Positions 7,525 through 16,264 of a stretch of DNA of 19,191 bases are shown piece after piece; the first letter of the stretch is position 1, and each line of letters begins with the position of its first letter. Position numbers and translations under genes: made by a program. The stretch is from Lysobacteraceae bacterium UBA6001 (GTDB lineage: Bacteria > Pseudomonadota > Gammaproteobacteria > Xanthomonadales > Xanthomonadaceae). The stretch spans positions 1 to 19,191 of the forward strand of contig DJAN01000063.1 of the NCBI GenBank assembly GCA_002429615.1. Direction: 5' to 3'. The notes under the pieces were generated by a model. The model ran no database searches. It worked only from the letters and a program-made list of their open reading frames with translations, and was not told the DNA's origin.

Positions 7525-8082
7525 ATGACGGCCATGAACCGTACCGATCTCGTCCGCCAGATGGCGGCCTACAACCAGTGGATGAACGACAAGCTGCTGC
7601 TGGCCGCGGCACGGCTCGATCCGGCGGCGCTGGCCGCTGACCGGCAGGCGTTCTTCGGCTCGATCCTGCGCACGCTCAACCATCTGGTCATCGCCGACAC
7701 GATCTGGCTGCAGCGCTTCGCGCGCCATCCGGCCGCGCATGCCGCGCTCGACCCGGTGCGCGCGTTGCCGGCGCCGGATTTCGCCGATCTGGACCGCTAT
7801 ACGGACTTGCCGGCGCTGGCGGCGCATCGCCGCTGGCTGGATGCGCTGATCGTCGGGTGGGCTGAGTCGATCGCCGAGCCGGACCTGGACGTGGCGCTGC
7901 ACTACGCGAACTCGCGTGGCGTGGTATCCGACAAGAACTTCTTCGGCCTGCTGGCGCACTTCTTCAACCACCAGACCCATCATCGCGGGCAGGTGACGAC
8001 GCTGTTCTCGCAGGCGGGCGTGGATGTCGGGGTGACGGACCTGCTGGCGCTGTTGCCGGAGCAGGGGCAAGGGCAGGGCTGA
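7525..8082 (+). CDS. DinB family protein
   Basis: The 185-residue product has the DinB/YfiT-type four-helix metal-binding fold. The pattern shows an N-terminal helix with YNQWMNDKLL, a histidine in TLNHLVIAD (H53), and the late motif HFFNHQTHHRGQ (H149 and H153). These three histidines match the usual metal-binding triad. DinB-fold proteins include damage-induced proteins of unknown activity and thiol-dependent transferases; the substrate here cannot be told. Two ATG codons compete, at 7525 and 7534, neither with a clear Shine-Dalgarno. The second gives an MNRTDL start, which fits the family better by eye. It stands alone after a terminator, so it probably has its own promoter. Its stop codon lies within an imperfect hairpin shared with the convergent gene that ends at 8102. 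Confidence 0.85.
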   Translation: MTAMNRTDLVRQMAAYNQWMNDKLLLAAARLDPAALAADRQAFFGSILRTLNHLVIADTIWLQRFARHPAAHAALDPVRALPAPDFADLDRYTDLPALAAHRRWLDALIVGWAESIAEPDLDVALHYANSRGVVSDKNFFGLLAHFFNHQTHHRGQVTTLFSQAGVDVGVTDLLALLPEQGQGQG

Positions 8083-8107
8083 ACGCGCTTTCGGTGGGCG
8101 CTCAGCC
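8077..8107. terminator. Possible bidirectional hairpin between convergent genes
   Basis: GGCTGA (8077-8082) pairs with TCAGCC (8102-8107). The pairing continues imperfectly through CGC / GCG around a TTTCGGT loop. The two outer arms contain the stop codons of the converging genes. There is no U-tract, so termination is only a guess. Confidence 0.3.
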
Positions 8108-8554
8108 TTCGACCGCGCTGCCGAACGCCAGGGCGGTGGCCTTGCGGTCGCCGATCAACGCGCCGCGCATGCGGGCTTCGGTCAGCGGGCGGATGATCCA
8201 CGTCGCGTCGACCTTGCCGCTGCCGGCCTGCAGCATGGCGATCGCAAGGAAGTAGCTGGGTCCCGGTCCGACGCAATACCAGAACGCGTCGCCGCCATAG
8301 GGGTCGTCGCGGAAGGCAAGCTCCAATACTGGATCCCAACGGCGCACGCGGGAGGGAGCCTGGTAGATCTTCACCACCTTCAGTGCAGCGCCGCTGAGGG
8401 GGCCAAGTTCTGTCTGGAACGTCTGGCGCGCGATGCTCTGGCGCAGTTCCTGCTCAATGCGCTGGTTTTTGAACCGCCGGAAATACCCGCCGGCGACGGC
8501 GATCAATGCAAGAAATAGAAAGCCGATCAACGATGCCCCCTGCGGCGCCTGCAT
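8102..8554 (-). CDS. Hypothetical membrane-anchored protein, 150 aa
   Basis: I do not recognise this family. One hydrophobic helix near residues 9-24 (LIGFLFLALIAVAGGYF) is followed by a basic segment (RRFKNQR), which suggests a single membrane anchor with the rest in the cytoplasm. The soluble part carries aromatic and charged stretches such as RRWDPVLELAFRDDPYGGD and WYCVGPGPSYFLAIAML, and ends in GDRKATALAFGSAVEG. The reading frame has the high-GC third positions of its neighbours and fits tightly against the convergent DinB gene, both of which support it as real. The ribosome site before the ATG at 8554 is weak (GGGCCGGG). The gene 62 bases upstream is on the same strand. No function can be assigned. 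Confidence 0.7.
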   Translation of the reverse strand: MQAPQGASLIGFLFLALIAVAGGYFRRFKNQRIEQELRQSIARQTFQTELGPLSGAALKVVKIYQAPSRVRRWDPVLELAFRDDPYGGDAFWYCVGPGPSYFLAIAMLQAGSGKVDATWIIRPLTEARMRGALIGDRKATALAFGSAVEG

Positions 8555-8616
8555 CCCGGCCCATCATATCCGCGTGGCGAGGGTGCGGCGCCACGCCGGC
8601 GCAGGCTGGGATGGCC

Positions 8617-8811
8617 TCAACCCGGCAGCAGGTCGTCCCCGGTCAATCCCAGGTCCCACGCCACGTGCGCCAGCAGCGGATCGGCTTCCGGTGCCTGCGC
8701 GGGCATCGCCTGCGCCAGCCGCACCAGTTCGCGCCGCGCCGCCGATTCCAGCCGCGCGAAGGCTTCGTGGGTGGTGCCGGCGGACGGCAGGGGGCGGGAA
8801 GGGTCGGTCAT
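8617..8811 (-). CDS. Small hypothetical protein, 64 aa
   Basis: This is a short acidic protein with a predicted helical middle (HEAFARLESAARRELVRLAQAM) and a C-terminus ADPLLAHVAWDLGLTGDDLLPG. I do not recognise it. It sits alone on the minus strand between the chemoreceptor terminator (8852-8873) and the 150-aa gene, with 82 and 62 bases on either side. There is no good ribosome binding site before the ATG at 8811. Support comes only from the clean frame, protein-like composition and lack of a better ORF on the other strand. It could be a chance ORF. Confidence 0.5.
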   Translation of the reverse strand: MTDPSRPLPSAGTTHEAFARLESAARRELVRLAQAMPAQAPEADPLLAHVAWDLGLTGDDLLPG

Positions 8812-8851
8812 GGCAAGGCCGGCAGGCGAGGGCGGTGGGGCTGGAACGCGA

Positions 8852-8873
8852 AACCCCGGCCGGAGCCGGGGTT
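8852..8873 (-). terminator. Hairpin terminator after chemoreceptor gene
   Basis: A perfect 9-bp stem AACCCCGGC / GCCGGGGTT with a four-base loop lies 20 bases beyond the stop of the chemoreceptor gene. On the minus strand it is followed by only a short T run (TTTCGCG), so it is strong in stem and weak in tail. Confidence 0.65.
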
Positions 8874-8893
8874 GTGCGAGGACGCGGTGCGGA

Positions 8894-10084
8894 TCAGAAC
8901 AGCTCGACCGTGCCGGCGCCCATGCCCTGCTGCGATACCGGCTTGTGCGGCGGACGCTCCCATTCGCTGCGCATCTCGCGCAGGCGGCTGCCGACGCGCT
9001 GCAGGGCCTGGATCAGGTCGCCATCCAGCACGCCGCCGTTGCGGTGCAGGAGTTCCTGCAGGGCGACGGCTTCGCGGTTGATCGCGGTCAGGCGGTCCAG
9101 GTGGGTATGCACGCCGCTCAGGGTCTGGGTGGCAATGTCCTCGAACTGCAGGGCGCGCACCGCTTCGGCGACGCTGCCGTCGATGGCGCGGGCGCACTCG
9201 GAAATCTCGCGCATGCCTTCGCCCAGCGAGGCGTTGATCGCGGCCACGTTCTCCAGCATCGCTGCCGATTCGTGGCGGGCTTCGCGCGAGCGGTCCTGGT
9301 GGCGCGAGGCCATGTGCGAGACGGTCTCGCGCACCTTGGCGATGGATTCCTTGGAGCTGTGGGCCAGCTTGCGGATCTGCTCGTTGAAGGTGGTGGAGCG
9401 CTCGGACAGGTTGCGCACTTCGTCGGCGACGACCGCGAAGCCGCGACCGGCTTCACCGGCACGCGCCGCTTCGATAGCGGCGTTCAGCGCCAGCAGGTTG
9501 GTCTGGTCGGCGATCGACTTGACGTCTTCCAGCAGGGCGAAGATGCCGTCCAGGTGCTGGGCCATCTCGTCGATGTGGTGGACGGTGGTGTTGCTCTGGC
9601 CGCTGACCTGCTCCAGGGCTTCGACCAGCTGCTCCATGCGCGAGCTGGCGTGCTGGGCGAAGCGGGCGACGTCGACGCCGGCGCTGCCGTCGTCACCGGC
9701 GCGGTCGACGATGCGGGCCAGGGCCAGGCTCTGCTGGCGCGACTTGCGGTTCATGGCGTCGAAGCTGCCGCCCAGCCCGGCGACGGCCTGGCGGATCAGT
9801 TCGCGGGCCCGCTCGACTTCGGCGCGCGAGCCGTCGACTTCATTGCTGACGAAGCTGCGCAGTTCATTGAGCAGCTGGTCCTGCTCGCGCAGCACGCGGG
9901 AATGGTCGGGGTGGCGCCGCGCCTGCGACCACACGCTCCAGGCGGCGAAGCCCAGCCAACTCAAGGTCAGCGTGACCAGGATGGCCCAGCGCACGAAGCC
10001 GGGCCAGTCCAGCGCCACGGCGAGCGGCAACAACAGGGTCAGGGCCAGCGGGGCGGCCATACGGATGAGGGGGCGTGAATACAT
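8894..10084 (-). CDS. Methyl-accepting chemotaxis protein, no periplasmic domain
   Basis: The 396-residue product is a chemoreceptor. From the ATG at 10084, two hydrophobic helices (about 10-25 and 30-52) are separated only by a few residues around DWPG, so there is no periplasmic ligand-binding domain; no HAMP domain follows. A long coiled coil carries the hallmark hairpin tip [20 protein letters not shown] and [18 protein letters not shown] (about 190-230), which contacts CheA and CheW. A late [11 protein letters not shown] motif precedes the last helices. The C-terminus GAGTVELF is not the CheR/CheB-binding pentapeptide. ATG 10084 has GAGA about seven bases upstream and is preferred over an in-frame GTG at 10105. 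A near-consensus sigma-28 promoter (10113-10139) ties it to the flagellar regulon. The signal sensed is unknown, perhaps membrane or cytoplasmic. Confidence 0.93.
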   Translation of the reverse strand: MYSRPLIRMAAPLALTLLLPLAVALDWPGFVRWAILVTLTLSWLGFAAWSVWSQARRHPDHSRVLREQDQLLNELRSFVSNEVDGSRAEVERARELIRQAVAGLGGSFDAMNRKSRQQSLALARIVDRAGDDGSAGVDVARFAQHASSRMEQLVEALEQVSGQSNTTVHHIDEMAQHLDGIFALLEDVKSIADQTNLLALNAAIEAARAGEAGRGFAVVADEVRNLSERSTTFNEQIRKLAHSSKESIAKVRETVSHMASRHQDRSREARHESAAMLENVAAINASLGEGMREISECARAIDGSVAEAVRALQFEDIATQTLSGVHTHLDRLTAINREAVALQELLHRNGGVLDGDLIQALQRVGSRLREMRSEWERPPHKPVSQQGMGAGTVELF

Positions 10085-10112
10085 GGGCGTTCTCGGCAGA
10101 ATCACGATTGCT

Positions 10113-10139
10113 GTATCGGCCGTGGGGGCGGGGTCTTTA
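10113..10139 (-). promoter_or_regulatory. Sigma-28 (FliA) promoter of the chemoreceptor gene
   Basis: On the minus strand the sequence reads TAAAGACC, exactly 11 bases, then GCCGATAC. The E. coli flagellar class 3 consensus is TAAAGTTT, 11 bases, GCCGATAA. The -35 start (TAAAG), the spacing, and seven of eight -10 positions match. The start of transcription would be near 10106, about 22 bases before the ATG at 10084, which favours that ATG over the GTG at 10105. Confidence 0.8.
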
Positions 10140-10252
10140 GTCGCGTCTTGCCTTTACGTATTCACCGGGGCTCGGTTTGGTGGGGGCTTTTCTCTGGCTT
10201 GCGGTTGGGGGTGAGGGCTGCGTGCGGCTGTTCTGTTGCTATCGCGCGGCGC

Positions 10253-10366
10253 CCGGGGGCGCTTGCCCTGGCGGGGGGCGCCAAAAGCTGCATCCATGCG
10301 GGGCTCGAAGGGCGACATCCATGTCGCCCTACGCCCCCGCCAGGGCAAGCCCCCCGGACGCCCGAC
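10253..10366. repeat. Nested palindromic element with TCCA-loop hairpins
   Basis: The outer arms 10253-10277 and 10334-10357 are complementary over about 24 pairs with a single bulged base (core GCTTGCCCTGGCGGGGG). Inside are two hairpins with the same TCCA loop: a short one GCA-TCCA-TGC (10289-10298) and a longer one GGGCGACA-TCCA-TGTCGCCC (10310-10329). The right half, 10303-10366, is homologous to bases 1-62. Function and mobility are unknown. Confidence 0.7.
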
Positions 10367-10426
10367 AAACCGCCGCGACCGGTCAGAAGATCAAAGGCAG
10401 ATGCCATGGCGCCCACCGGAGGACAG

Positions 10427-10445
10427 CTCCCTTTTGTTAAGGGAG
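10427..10445. repeat. Short inverted repeat
   Basis: CTCCCTT and AAGGGAG form a perfect 7-bp stem around TTGTT. It could be a weak terminator for either strand, but there is no clear U-tract after the stem. Confidence 0.35.
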
Positions 10446-10474
10446 GCGCGGGGGGCGAGGTGAGGTGTTGGGGT

Positions 10475-10501
10475 CCAAAGTTTTGCGTGGCAAAACTTTG
10501 G
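10475..10501. repeat. Perfect 12-bp inverted repeat downstream of hflD
   Basis: CCAAAGTTTTGC and GCAAAACTTTGG are exactly complementary around a GTG loop. The AT-rich arms stand out in this GC-rich window. It lies 27 bases past the hflD stop, where a transcription end would be expected, but no T-run follows. It may act as a 3' end stabilising hairpin, or be a repeat element. Confidence 0.6.
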
Positions 10502-10527
10502 CGGGAAGCCGCGAAGCGGACTCTCCC

Positions 10528-11142
10528 TTAGCGCAAGCTCTTGTTGACCGCTTCGATCATCGCGCGCTTGCCGAACAGGAAGTCCCACAGGCTGCCGCCC
10601 ATCTGCCGCCACAGCACCGCCGAGCGCACCGCCGCCAGCAGCAGCGCGCGGATCTCGGCGACCACGTTGGCCTGGGCCAGATAGTGCGGGTTGCCCTGGA
10701 CCATCACCCGCGGCTTGAGCTGGCTGATGGTGTCGGCGTACAGCCCGCCCATCGCCGCCAACACGTCGGGATGGCCGCTGTCGCCCAGCTCACGCGCCTG
10801 GCGCTCGGCACGCGCGATGCCGCTGGATACCGCCGCCACGGTGGCCGCGTCGCGCACGAAGCGCCGCTCCAGCTGCAGTACCGCCAACGCCAGCCGCGGC
10901 AGTACGTCGTCCTGGCCCTGGTTGCTGAAGTAGTTGTGCAGCAGGCGCAGGCCCTGCGCGACCTGATGACGGTTGCCATACACCGCTTCGGGCGAGTCGG
11001 CGTCGATGCGGAACACGCTGTCCATTGCGGTGCGCACGCTGGAGGCCTCGGAGTGGCCGGTTTCGGCGATGCGCCGCACCTGTTGCAGGGCCTGGGCCAG
11101 GCCGGCAAGCGCCAGCACGCGGTTGTCCATCGGGGCGGTCAT
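10528..11142 (-). CDS. hflD: High frequency lysogenization protein HflD
   Basis: The 204-residue helical protein matches HflD (E. coli 213 aa), a peripheral membrane protein known for binding the lambda CII activator and otherwise of unclear cellular role. Family-like stretches include [20 protein letters not shown] near the N-terminus, then [37 protein letters not shown] and a C-terminal [20 protein letters not shown] ahead of VLWRQMGGS. The ATG at 11142 overlaps the mnmA stop by four bases (ATGA), so translation is probably coupled. It is the last gene of the operon with the secreted protein, nudJ and mnmA. The same nudJ-mnmA-hflD order occurs in E. coli, which strengthens the call. Confidence 0.9.
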   Translation of the reverse strand: MTAPMDNRVLALAGLAQALQQVRRIAETGHSEASSVRTAMDSVFRIDADSPEAVYGNRHQVAQGLRLLHNYFSNQGQDDVLPRLALAVLQLERRFVRDAATVAAVSSGIARAERQARELGDSGHPDVLAAMGGLYADTISQLKPRVMVQGNPHYLAQANVVAEIRALLLAAVRSAVLWRQMGGSLWDFLFGKRAMIEAVNKSLR

Positions 11143-12275
11143 CGAGCCAATACCTCGGTTGCGTGAAAAGAAGATGCCTGCGCCTGCGGGGCATCGGTGT
11201 GCGCGATCACCGCGCCACCCAGGCATTCGTCGCCGTCATACAGCACCAGCGACTGCCCCGGCGTGACCGCGCGTTGCGGCCGGGCGAAGCGCACGTCCAC
11301 GCAGCCGTCGTCGCGCACTTCCACCGTGCAGGGCTCGTCGGGCTGGCGGTAACGGGTCTGCGCGGTGCAGTCGAAGCGCCGCGCCGGCGGGGCGCCGGCG
11401 ATCCAGTGCGCCTGCTCCGAGCGCAACGTGGTGGACATCAGCCACGGACTTTCGCGGTCCTGGTCGACATAGAGCACGTTGTTGGCCACGTCCTTGCCGA
11501 CGACATACCAAGGCGCGGCCGCGCGGCCGCGCACGCCGCCGATGTTCAGGCCCTCGCGCTGGCCCAGGGTGAAATAGAACACGCCCGGATGCTCGGCGAT
11601 GCGCACGCCCTGCGGGTCGCGGATCTCGCCGGCCTTGGCCGGCAGGTAGCGTCCAAGGAATTCGCGGAAGTCGCGCTCGCCGATGAAGCAGATGCCGGTG
11701 GAGTCCTTCTTGGCATGCGTCTGCAGGCCGGCCTCGCGGGCCAGGCGGCGCAGGTCGGGCTTGTGCAGGTCGCCGATCGGGAACAGCGTGGCGGCCAGCT
11801 GCGCCTGGCCCAGCTGGTGCAGGAAGTAGCTCTGGTCCTTGCCGGTGTCCACGCCGCGCAGCAGGCGCCAGCGCCCGCCCTCATGCGCGACGCGCGCGTA
11901 GTGGCCGGTGGCGATGCGCTCGGCGCCGAGTTCGTGCGCGGCGTCGAGGAAGTGCTTGAACTTCACTTCGCGGTTGCACAGCACGTCCGGGTTCGGGGTG
12001 CGGCCGGCGGCGTACTCGGCCAGGAAGTGCGCGAACACGCCCTGCCAGTATTCGCTGGAGAAATCGCGGAAGTGGAACGGAATGCCGAGCCGGCCGCAGA
12101 CGGCGACGGCGTCGCGGCGGTCGTCCTCGGCGCGGCAGTCGCCGCTGCCGTCATCGGCCCAGTTCTGCATGAACAGTCCGGCCACCGCTTCGCCCTGCTG
12201 CACCAGGCGCCAGGCGGCGACGGAGGAGTCCACGCCGCCGGAGACGCCGACGACGATGCGCGGTGCGGCGCTCAC
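11139..12275 (-). CDS. mnmA: tRNA 2-thiouridylase MnmA
   Basis: MnmA makes 2-thiouridine at the wobble position (U34) of tRNA-Lys, -Glu and -Gln, using ATP and a persulfide sulfur relay. The 378-residue protein shows the PP-loop SGGVDSS (12-18), [19 protein letters not shown] with catalytic C100, [15 protein letters not shown], and [13 protein letters not shown] with the persulfide cysteine C196. The later [11 protein letters not shown] and YVVGKD lie in the central and C-terminal domains. The start is the GTG at 12275, which overlaps the nudJ stop by four bases (GTGA) and gives [14 protein letters not shown]. The frame continues upstream to 12395, but only through nudJ. The size is close to E. 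coli MnmA (368 aa) and all catalytic residues are present. Confidence 0.96.
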   Translation of the reverse strand: MSAAPRIVVGVSGGVDSSVAAWRLVQQGEAVAGLFMQNWADDGSGDCRAEDDRRDAVAVCGRLGIPFHFRDFSSEYWQGVFAHFLAEYAAGRTPNPDVLCNREVKFKHFLDAAHELGAERIATGHYARVAHEGGRWRLLRGVDTGKDQSYFLHQLGQAQLAATLFPIGDLHKPDLRRLAREAGLQTHAKKDSTGICFIGERDFREFLGRYLPAKAGEIRDPQGVRIAEHPGVFYFTLGQREGLNIGGVRGRAAAPWYVVGKDVANNVLYVDQDRESPWLMSTTLRSEQAHWIAGAPPARRFDCTAQTRYRQPDEPCTVEVRDDGCVDVRFARPQRAVTPGQSLVLYDGDECLGGAVIAHTDAPQAQASSFHATEVLAR

Positions 12276-12724
12276 AGCGGCCGCACCAGCGACAACGGAT
12301 AGCGCTGCCCACCCAGGTAGTCGGCCACCACCTGCCAGACCAGCGGGCTGCGCAGGCGCGCCGGGTCGGCCCGCAGTTCCTCCGGGGTCATCCACGGCGC
12401 GGAGAGGATGCCGTCATCAAGCGGGCGCGAGGGGTCGTGCGCGACCGGGTCGGCGGCGAAGGCGAAGCGCAGGTAGGGCTCGCCATCCGGTGCGGTCCAC
12501 TGGTAGCAGCCGATGAAGGCGGTCAGGCGCACGTCCCAGCCGGTCTCCTCGCGGGTTTCGCGCAGGGCGGCGTCCAGCAGCGTCTCGTCCGGTTCCAGGT
12601 GGCCGGCCGGCTGGTTGATCACCTCGCGGCCGTCGATGCGCTCGACCACCTGCAGCAGGCGGCCGTCGCGGACCACCACGGTGGCCACGGTGACGTGCGG
12701 CGCGGGCGGGCGCGGGGCGGCCAT
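12272..12724 (-). CDS. nudJ: Nudix hydrolase NudJ
   Basis: The 150-residue protein has a complete Nudix box [20 protein letters not shown] followed by TGW (41-63), with every position of the Gx5Ex7REUxEExGU pattern. Beyond the box, [42 protein letters not shown] and [10 protein letters not shown] resemble E. coli NudJ closely. NudJ is a phosphatase acting on nucleoside tri- and diphosphates and on the thiamine precursor HMP-pyrophosphate. Its ATG overlaps the upstream stop by one base (TGATG), and its own stop overlaps the mnmA start, so all four genes are probably one transcript. The same nudJ-mnmA neighbourhood is found in E. coli. Confidence 0.92.
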   Translation of the reverse strand: MAAPRPPAPHVTVATVVVRDGRLLQVVERIDGREVINQPAGHLEPDETLLDAALRETREETGWDVRLTAFIGCYQWTAPDGEPYLRFAFAADPVAHDPSRPLDDGILSAPWMTPEELRADPARLRSPLVWQVVADYLGGQRYPLSLVRPL

Positions 12725-13248
12725 CAGAAGTGGTCCTGGCCCGGTGCGAGCTGCGCTTCCATCGCGTCGGCGGCGCGCGTGGTCGCCTCGATGGCGTCCG
12801 ACAGCGCAGGGCCGGACAGGTCGGCCGGGATCCGGGTGACGTAGATCGCGGTGCCGTCCTGGCGCACCCAGGCGCCGAGGATGTTCTCCTGGCCGTCCTG
12901 CAGCAGACGGTTGGCGATGTCGGCCGGCAGCGTGTCGCCCGGGGCCTGGTAGGCCGGCGACCAGATCTCGCGGATCTCCAGCTGGCCGAAGCGTTCGGTG
13001 TGCGAGCGCACGTAGGTCACCTGCTGGCGGCCGCCATCGAGGGCGAACAGCAGGCGGTAGTCACCGTCGGCGTCGACCTTCGGCTCCAGCCCCAGCGCGC
13101 GCAGGCGCTGACCCAGCGCGGCATCGGTGCCGGCGCTGGCGTCGGTCTTCGCGTCGGGGGCGGCGTGCGTGTTCGCGGGCGGGGCGGCGAGCAGCGGCGG
13201 GCAGATCAATGCCGCCAGCAATGCTGCGGCGGCCGGCAGGCGCTTCAT
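12724..13248 (-). CDS. Secreted protein of unknown function
   Basis: The ATG at 13248 gives a classic signal peptide, MKRLPAAAALLAALICPPLLA, with likely cleavage after LLA. The cysteine in it does not fit a lipobox. A flexible Ala/Asp/Thr linker follows. The mature domain of about 120 residues has alternating strand-like stretches (YRLLFALDGGRQQVTYVRS, GQLEIREIWSPAYQ) and a helix-strand end (IANRLLQDGQENILGAWVRQ, TAIYVTRIPADL). The layout faintly recalls the YbjN / secretion-chaperone-like fold, but I would not assign it. An upstream ATG at 13323 would lie inside the divergent clpS promoter region and remove the signal peptide from the N-terminus, so it is rejected. It is the first gene of the nudJ-mnmA-hflD operon and is divergent from clpS. 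Confidence 0.82.
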   Translation of the reverse strand: MKRLPAAAALLAALICPPLLAAPPANTHAAPDAKTDASAGTDAALGQRLRALGLEPKVDADGDYRLLFALDGGRQQVTYVRSHTERFGQLEIREIWSPAYQAPGDTLPADIANRLLQDGQENILGAWVRQDGTAIYVTRIPADLSGPALSDAIEATTRAADAMEAQLAPGQDHF

Positions 13249-13324
13249 CGGGCTTGAATTCCGGGGGAAGGGCCGAATTGTGCGGGGCGGGACGTGAATC
13301 GTCCATTCCATCCGCCCCCGCACC

Positions 13325-13330
13325 TATAAT
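13325..13330 (+). promoter_or_regulatory. clpS -10 box, predicted leaderless start
   Basis: A perfect TATAAT ends six bases before the clpS ATG. With the usual seven-position step from the last base of the -10 box to +1, transcription would begin exactly at the A of the ATG (13337). No good -35 hexamer lies at 16-18 bases upstream, and there is no Shine-Dalgarno site. A leaderless clpS mRNA is inferred. Confidence 0.65.
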
Positions 13331-13336
13331 GTCGCG

Positions 13337-13657
13337 ATGCCCCGCAAGCCCTCCCACGAACACGACCACGGCGTACTGGTCGAGACCGGCCGTCCGGAAG
13401 TCGCTCCGCCGCCGCGCTACCAGGTCCTGCTGCTCAACGACGATTACACCCCGATGGACTTCGTGGTGACCGTGCTGCAGCAGTTTTTCTCGATGGACCT
13501 GGAAAAGGCCACCCAGGTGATGCTGCACGTGCATACGCGCGGCCGCGGCGTCTGCGGGGTCTACACCCGCGAGGTCGCCGAGTCCAAGGTCGCCCAGGTC
13601 AACGAATTCTCGCGGATGAACCAGCATCCGCTGCTGTGCACGATGGAGCAGACCTGA
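13337..13657 (+). CDS. clpS: ATP-dependent Clp protease adaptor ClpS
   Basis: ClpS binds proteins with destabilising N-terminal residues (Leu, Phe, Tyr, Trp) and delivers them to ClpA-ClpP. The 106-residue protein has the usual flexible N-terminal tail (about 1-25), then the core [20 protein letters not shown] with the NDD of the amino-acid pocket. [20 protein letters not shown] and [16 protein letters not shown] follow, all typical of the family. It lies 140 bases upstream of clpA on the same strand, the normal partner order. The ATG is six bases after a TATAAT box, so the mRNA is probably leaderless. An in-frame alternative start was not seen. Confidence 0.97.
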   Translation: MPRKPSHEHDHGVLVETGRPEVAPPPRYQVLLLNDDYTPMDFVVTVLQQFFSMDLEKATQVMLHVHTRGRGVCGVYTREVAESKVAQVNEFSRMNQHPLLCTMEQT

Positions 13658-13699
13658 CCGGTTTGTGGGCGTCCCATGGCTGCAACGCTGTGGCGCCGT

Positions 13700-13715
13700 C
13701 GGCGTACTAACGCCG
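13700..13715. repeat. Short inverted repeat between clpS and clpA
   Basis: CGGCGT and ACGCCG form a perfect 6-bp stem around ACTA. There is no T-run, so it is not a standard terminator. It might be an attenuating or stabilising hairpin in a clpS-clpA transcript, or a chance palindrome. Confidence 0.3.
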
Positions 13716-13797
13716 CGTGAACATGGCCCTCCGATAGGGTTGTGGAAAATCCTGCCCGAAGCCGCATATTGTTGGCATCAGCCGTCGGAGCTTCCAC

Positions 13798-16080
<2,283 letters not shown>

Positions 16081-16089
16081 GCGAGGCAT

Positions 16090-16144
16090 GCCGTGCCCGG
16101 ATCGCGGGCACGGCAAAACCGGCGGCGCTTGCGCGTCGCCGGTT
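16090..16144. other. Two stacked hairpins after clpA
   Basis: The first is a perfect 10-bp stem GCCGTGCCCG / CGGGCACGGC (16090-16114) around GATCG. The second is an 11-bp stem with one G-T wobble, AACCGGCGGCG / CGTCGCCGGTT (16117-16144). They come in tandem just after the clpA stop and before the true terminator. Neither is followed by a T-run on the plus strand. Confidence 0.55.
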
Positions 16145-16161
16145 GCGAGGTTTACCAGGAG

Positions 16162-16187
16162 GGCGGCCGGAAGGCCGCCTTTTGCTT
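16162..16187 (+). terminator. Rho-independent terminator of clpA
   Basis: GGCGGCC and GGCCGCC form a perfect 7-bp stem with a GGAA tetraloop, followed by TTTTGCTT. It lies about 80 bases past the clpA stop and is the best terminator in this gap. Confidence 0.88.
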
Positions 16188-16205
16188 GAGCGCGAACCGT
16201 GAGAG

Positions 16206-16245
16206 GTCGCGGCTGAAGCCGCTCCTACAGAGCCGCTCCTACAGG
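16206..16245 (-). repeat. REP element with a partial tandem copy
   Basis: GTCGCGGCTGAAGCC GCTCCTACAG (16206-16230) is the reverse complement of the REP at 151-175. The end of it, AGCCGCTCCTACAG, is repeated at once (16231-16244), which duplicates the GTAG-side foot without the second half of the hairpin. Confidence 0.75.
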
Positions 16246-16264
16246 CGGGGTGACGGCGTGGCCG

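Larger units (their letters stand above)
10140..10527. other. Intergenic region rich in inverted repeats
   Basis: I find no convincing gene here. Several overlapping frames are open, but each crosses the inverted repeats and none has a ribosome site or protein-like composition. The stretch contains a large nested palindromic element (10253-10366), a 7-bp inverted repeat (10427-10445) and a perfect 12-bp inverted repeat (10475-10501). The bases just before the hflD stop also form a small CCGC-TTC-GCGG hairpin near 10512-10522. Confidence 0.7.

Noticed and set aside
10148..10531. Several open frames in the 10140-10527 gap
   Set aside because: They cross strong inverted repeats, overlap one another, and lack ribosome sites and protein-like sequence.
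11143..11226. N-terminal extension of HflD
   Set aside because: It would overlap mnmA by about 85 bases, and the ATG at 11142 in an ATGA overlap gives a normal HflD N-terminus.
12276..12395. N-terminal extension of MnmA to 12395
   Set aside because: It overlaps nudJ; the MnmA family begins just before the PP-loop, and the GTG at 12275 overlaps the nudJ stop in the usual GTGA manner.
13740..13770. Possible clpA promoter TTGTGG with CATATT
   Set aside because: The spacer is 19 bases and both boxes match poorly. clpA may have a promoter here, but this match does not support it.
16081..16264. tRNA-Ser gene after clpA, as in E. coli
   Set aside because: The gap contains only hairpins, a terminator and REP sequence. 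There is no cloverleaf or TTCGA-type T-loop.
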